Source: Berkiella_A sp964633725 (GTDB lineage: Bacteria > Pseudomonadota > Gammaproteobacteria > Berkiellales > Berkiellaceae). Taken from it: 64,000 nt of DNA. Position 1 is the stretch's first letter; each line of letters opens with the position of its first letter. The notes below the pieces were generated by a model, which worked only from the letters and a program-made list of their open reading frames with translations, did not search any database and was not told the DNA's origin. Location of the stretch: positions 3,650 to 67,649 of the forward strand of contig CAZWHY010000014.1 in the NCBI GenBank assembly GCA_964633725.1, written 5' to 3'. The position numbers and the translations under genes are program-made. Below, one piece after another: positions 63,448 to 64,000 of this stretch.

Positions 63448-64000
63448 TCAAACCGAGGGGGGTTTTTGCCCTTGAACTTCATGCGGAAAATCTTCTCCAC
63501 ACACAATAGCCTCTTTTGTGTCTCTCCGAGGGGTAGTTTGTGAAAACATTCGAAATGCAGGCGTTATATGAGTGTTCGGTTTCATTGCTTCTCTAGCCTC
63601 TTGAAACTCTCGTCGCAACTTCTCATCAATATTTTCCTGAACTATCTCACACCCATATTGTTCTCTAATAACTTTGTTTGCTCGAATCATCCACGAAAAA
63701 TAAATTACCGCTGATACAATACATGGCAATATTAAAAATCCGGTAGCATATATAACAGCAATTGATGAAAGAGTACAAATACTAAGCGCAACCAAATTTT
63801 GGCGTCTATAGTAGACTAATGCCCTTTTCTTGAGGTCATCTTCTGCTTTTTTCTGCTCGGTTCTGCGCTCTGCGGTAAGCCTTTGTTGTTCTGCTTCTCT
63901 GTGTTCCGCAGCAAGCCTTTCTTGCTCTGCTTCTCTGTGTTCCGCAGCAAGCCTTTCTTGCTCTGCTTCTCTGTGTTCCGCAGCAAGCCTTTCTTGCTCT
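63448..64000 (-). CDS. Coiled-coil membrane protein, 5' end outside the window
   Basis: Partial gene: the frame stays open from the TGA at 63448-63450 to the window edge, at least 183 codons. The visible part begins with 12-residue coiled-coil repeats (EQERLAAEHREA) and a charged stretch (TEQKKAEDDLKKRALVYYRR). Two adjacent hydrophobic segments follow (LVALSICTLSSIAVIYATGF and LILPCIVSAVIYFSWMI), then a hydrophilic tail. A 115-aa version starting at TTG 63795 would cut off the repeats and is not credible. Family unknown. Confidence 0.7.
   Translation of the reverse strand, partial: EQERLAAEHREAEQERLAAEHREAEQERLAAEHREAEQQRLTAERRTEQKKAEDDLKKRALVYYRRQNLVALSICTLSSIAVIYATGFLILPCIVSAVIYFSWMIRANKVIREQYGCEIVQENIDEKLRREFQEAREAMKPNTHITPAFRMFSQTTPRRDTKEAIVCGEDFPHEVQGQKPPSV
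63893..64000 (-). repeat. 36-bp tandem repeat, three perfect copies to the window edge
   Basis: Units 63893-63928, 63929-63964 and 63965-64000 are identical (begin GCTTCTCTGTGTTCCGCAGC). Each encodes 12 residues of the coiled coil. A degenerate copy precedes at about 63858-63892. More copies probably lie beyond the window. Confidence 0.9.

Noticed and set aside
63893..64000. CRISPR array
   Set aside because: The 36-bp units are directly adjacent with no spacers and encode a coiled coil.

Overview
The window is AT-rich bacterial chromosome, almost all of it coding. Gene content and order point to a gammaproteobacterium. Two blocks follow gene orders I know from Pseudomonas and E. coli: gatCAB / mreB-rng-yhdP-nitrilase-tldD-pmbA, and mlaFEDCB / yrbG-kdsD-lptCAB-rpoN-hpf-ptsN-rapZ. 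An HPr kinase inside the PTS cluster, GatCAB, a lysine-rich histone-like protein, Sel1 and TPR proteins and a toxin-type (TcdA/TcdB-like) glycosyltransferase suggest a host-associated, Legionellales/Coxiellaceae-like lineage. The taxon is inferred from gene content only.

Layout. 1-1.1 kb: rplM-rpsI. 1.1-8 kb: ferredoxin, GlcF-like protein, histone H1-like protein, Tas-type aldo/keto reductase, a HigBA-type toxin-antitoxin pair, an aspartoacylase-fold protein and an MFS carrier. 7.8-14.9 kb (minus): the Mla phospholipid transport operon, a large GT-C-like membrane protein, murA and a hydrolase. 15-25.4 kb (plus): yrbG, kdsD, lptCAB, rpoN, hpf, a 179-bp MITE-like palindrome, ptsN, hprK, rapZ, EIIA-Man, HPr and a Sel1 protein. 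25.4-28.4 kb: a serine dehydratase-like enzyme and two unrecognised membrane proteins. 28.4-38.3 kb (minus): pmbA, tldD, nitrilase, yhdP, rng, mreB. 38.5-41.8 kb: gatCAB.

41.9-52.7 kb is the accessory region. It holds a RES-Xre toxin-antitoxin pair, a carbonic anhydrase/SulP operon with a divergent LysR regulator, a DUF898 membrane protein next to an M48 protease, a 358-residue protein built from a five-residue repeat, and the scar of a tandem duplication. The scar is a 5'-truncated DUF938 methyltransferase copy joined to a copy of the M48 gene tail. 52.7-57.8 kb: prmC-prfA-hemA and a divergent TPR lipoprotein-like/periplasmic protein. 57.9-64 kb: a TcdA/TcdB-like glycosyltransferase, a YkuD_2 L,D-transpeptidase-like protein, an Opa-like outer membrane protein, an Eco47II/Sau96I-type restriction-modification pair and the 3' part of a coiled-coil membrane protein with 36-bp tandem repeats that runs off the window.

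Most of the core genes build the envelope: LPS export (lptCAB, kdsD), phospholipid balance (mla, yhdP), peptidoglycan (murA, mreB, L,D-transpeptidase) and nitrogen/PTS signalling that controls envelope precursors (rapZ, ptsN, HPr, HPrK). Several genes that normally sit inside these syntenic blocks are missing here: kdsC, ibaG, mreC, mreD, maf and lolB. The strongest candidates for undescribed biology are the five-residue repeat protein, the six-amino-acid histone-like protein, the toxin-type glycosyltransferase, the MITE-like palindrome and the two orphan membrane proteins near 27 kb. No tRNA, rRNA or CRISPR array was found.
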